Assembly: GCF_026642255.1 (NCBI RefSeq)
Contig: NZ_CP113264.1
Coordinates: 2,232,001-2,296,000, forward strand
Source of the DNA: Streptomonospora nanhaiensis
Lineage (GTDB): Bacteria; Actinomycetota; Actinomycetes; Streptosporangiales; Streptosporangiaceae
Reading direction: 5' to 3'
Length of the DNA stretch: 64,000 bases
Of the stretch, positions 63,406 to 64,000 are shown in pieces. The stretch's first letter is position 1, and every line of letters starts with the position of its first letter. The notes beneath the pieces were generated by a model that searched no databases, was not told the origin of the DNA, and saw only the letters and a program-made list of their open reading frames with translations. The position numbers were made by a program, and so were the translations under genes.

Positions 63406-64000
63406 GTTCCCGACCGCGCGGCACGCGGCACGGCTCCTGGCCGCCCTGGCCTGCGCGGGGCTGGTCACGGCCCCCCTGTCCGGGGCCCTCGCCCAGAACG
63501 GGAGCGGCGCCCCGGCGGACGGGGCCCCCGCGGAGAACCCCTCCCAGGAGATCGCCGACGCCCTGGACGAGTTCCCCGTGTACGTCGACCCGGTCTACGC
63601 CAACGCCATCCCCGAGGCCGAGCAGGAGCGGATCGCCGGGCTCATCGCGGAGTCCGACCTGGACCTGTACGTGATCGCGGTCCCCCTGGTGGAGGCCGAC
63701 CCCTGGAACGGTGACGTGGAGACCCTGGTCTCGGTGGTCCACGACCGCAGGGGCGCGCCGGCGGGCTCCTACCTCGCCGTGGACGACGACGTCTTCGGCA
63801 CGGACTTCGGCGGCGGTACCACCGCCCACTACTCCGCGCTCACCGCCTCCTACGCCACCGACTTCGACGGAACCGCGCTCGCCCAGCTGGACGTGGCGGT
63901 GGAGACCGCCCTGTCGGGCGACGCGGAGGGCGCCTACGACAGGGCCGTGGCCGGCTACGAGGAACGCAGCGGGACGGACCGGGGGTCGGGCCCCGCCTTC
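63395..64000 (+). CDS. Secreted protein, tandem family member 3 (partial, runs off window)
   Basis: 202 codons seen, open to the window edge. ATG 63395 overlaps the previous gene by 11 bases with a GGAGGAG ribosome site, so it is translationally coupled to member 2. A signal peptide (ALACAGLVTAPLSGALA, about 1-34) is followed by FPVYVDPVYANAIPEAEQERIAG, matching the YVDP opening of module 2 in members 1 and 2. It continues LYVIAVPLVEADPW, SVVHDRRGAPAGSYLAVDDDVFG. This member seems to begin directly with the YVDP-type module. Confidence 0.75.
   Translation, partial: MPAEFPTARHAARLLAALACAGLVTAPLSGALAQNGSGAPADGAPAENPSQEIADALDEFPVYVDPVYANAIPEAEQERIAGLIAESDLDLYVIAVPLVEADPWNGDVETLVSVVHDRRGAPAGSYLAVDDDVFGTDFGGGTTAHYSALTASYATDFDGTALAQLDVAVETALSGDAEGAYDRAVAGYEERSGTDRGSGPAF

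Overview
The window is very GC-rich chromosomal DNA in which coding strands carry G or C at nearly every third codon position. Housekeeping genes are dense and several transcripts appear leaderless. Gene content points to a mycelial actinomycete: SepH, DUF4193, DUF3710, DUF3159, DUF397, an AfsR-like regulator, F420-type LLM oxidoreductase, and a SulP-carbonic anhydrase fusion. I infer the Nocardiopsaceae or a close relative (Nocardiopsis-like). No tRNA, rRNA, insertion sequence, phage gene or CRISPR array was recognised.

Layout. 1-9.1 kb: partial FAD oxidoreductase, divergent WYL regulator, Nif3-like protein, zinc-ribbon coiled-coil protein, histidine phosphatase, RNase P RNA (rnpB), small membrane proteins and the SulP-carbonic anhydrase fusion. 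9.1-25.7 kb: a membrane protein with a long decapeptide-repeat tail, a PEBP-type lipoprotein, an AfsR/BTAD regulator convergent with a DrrAB-like ABC pair, two coupled bacterial PH-domain proteins (YdbS/YdbT type), SepH, an uncharacterised two-membrane-segment protein and an aldonolactone oxidase. 25.8-34 kb: ferrochelatase, an S9 peptidase, an orphan DUF397 protein, an inositol monophosphatase family protein, and a two-component system preceded by a terminator-like hairpin.

34.3-47.4 kb is an actinobacterial core block (DUF4193, dut, DUF3710, DUF3159, CeoC/CeoB, TRAM methyltransferase). As I recall it, this block resembles M. tuberculosis Rv2689c-Rv2699c. Here it is interrupted by DUF4235, valS, a PIG-L deacetylase, a hydrolase and a serpin, and it lacks the membrane transporter expected beside CeoB. 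47.6-54.3 kb: an EamA exporter with a possible leader peptide, an LPLTGG surface protein, and an ECF sigma/zinc anti-sigma/ABC operon. 54.4-64 kb: an LLM oxidoreductase, aconitase preceded by two palindromes, an SRPBCC protein, and three tandem genes for secreted or membrane proteins that share a repeated module.

The strongest leads for something undescribed are the tandem family at 59.3-64 kb, with a shared leaderless promoter, duplicated module and conserved C/H/CxxC cluster; the paired operators ahead of aconitase; the repeat-tailed membrane protein with a 198-bp duplication; the leader peptide ahead of the EamA gene; and the hairpin in the leader of the two-component system. Most gene ends are marked by long perfect GC-rich hairpins without U-tracts.
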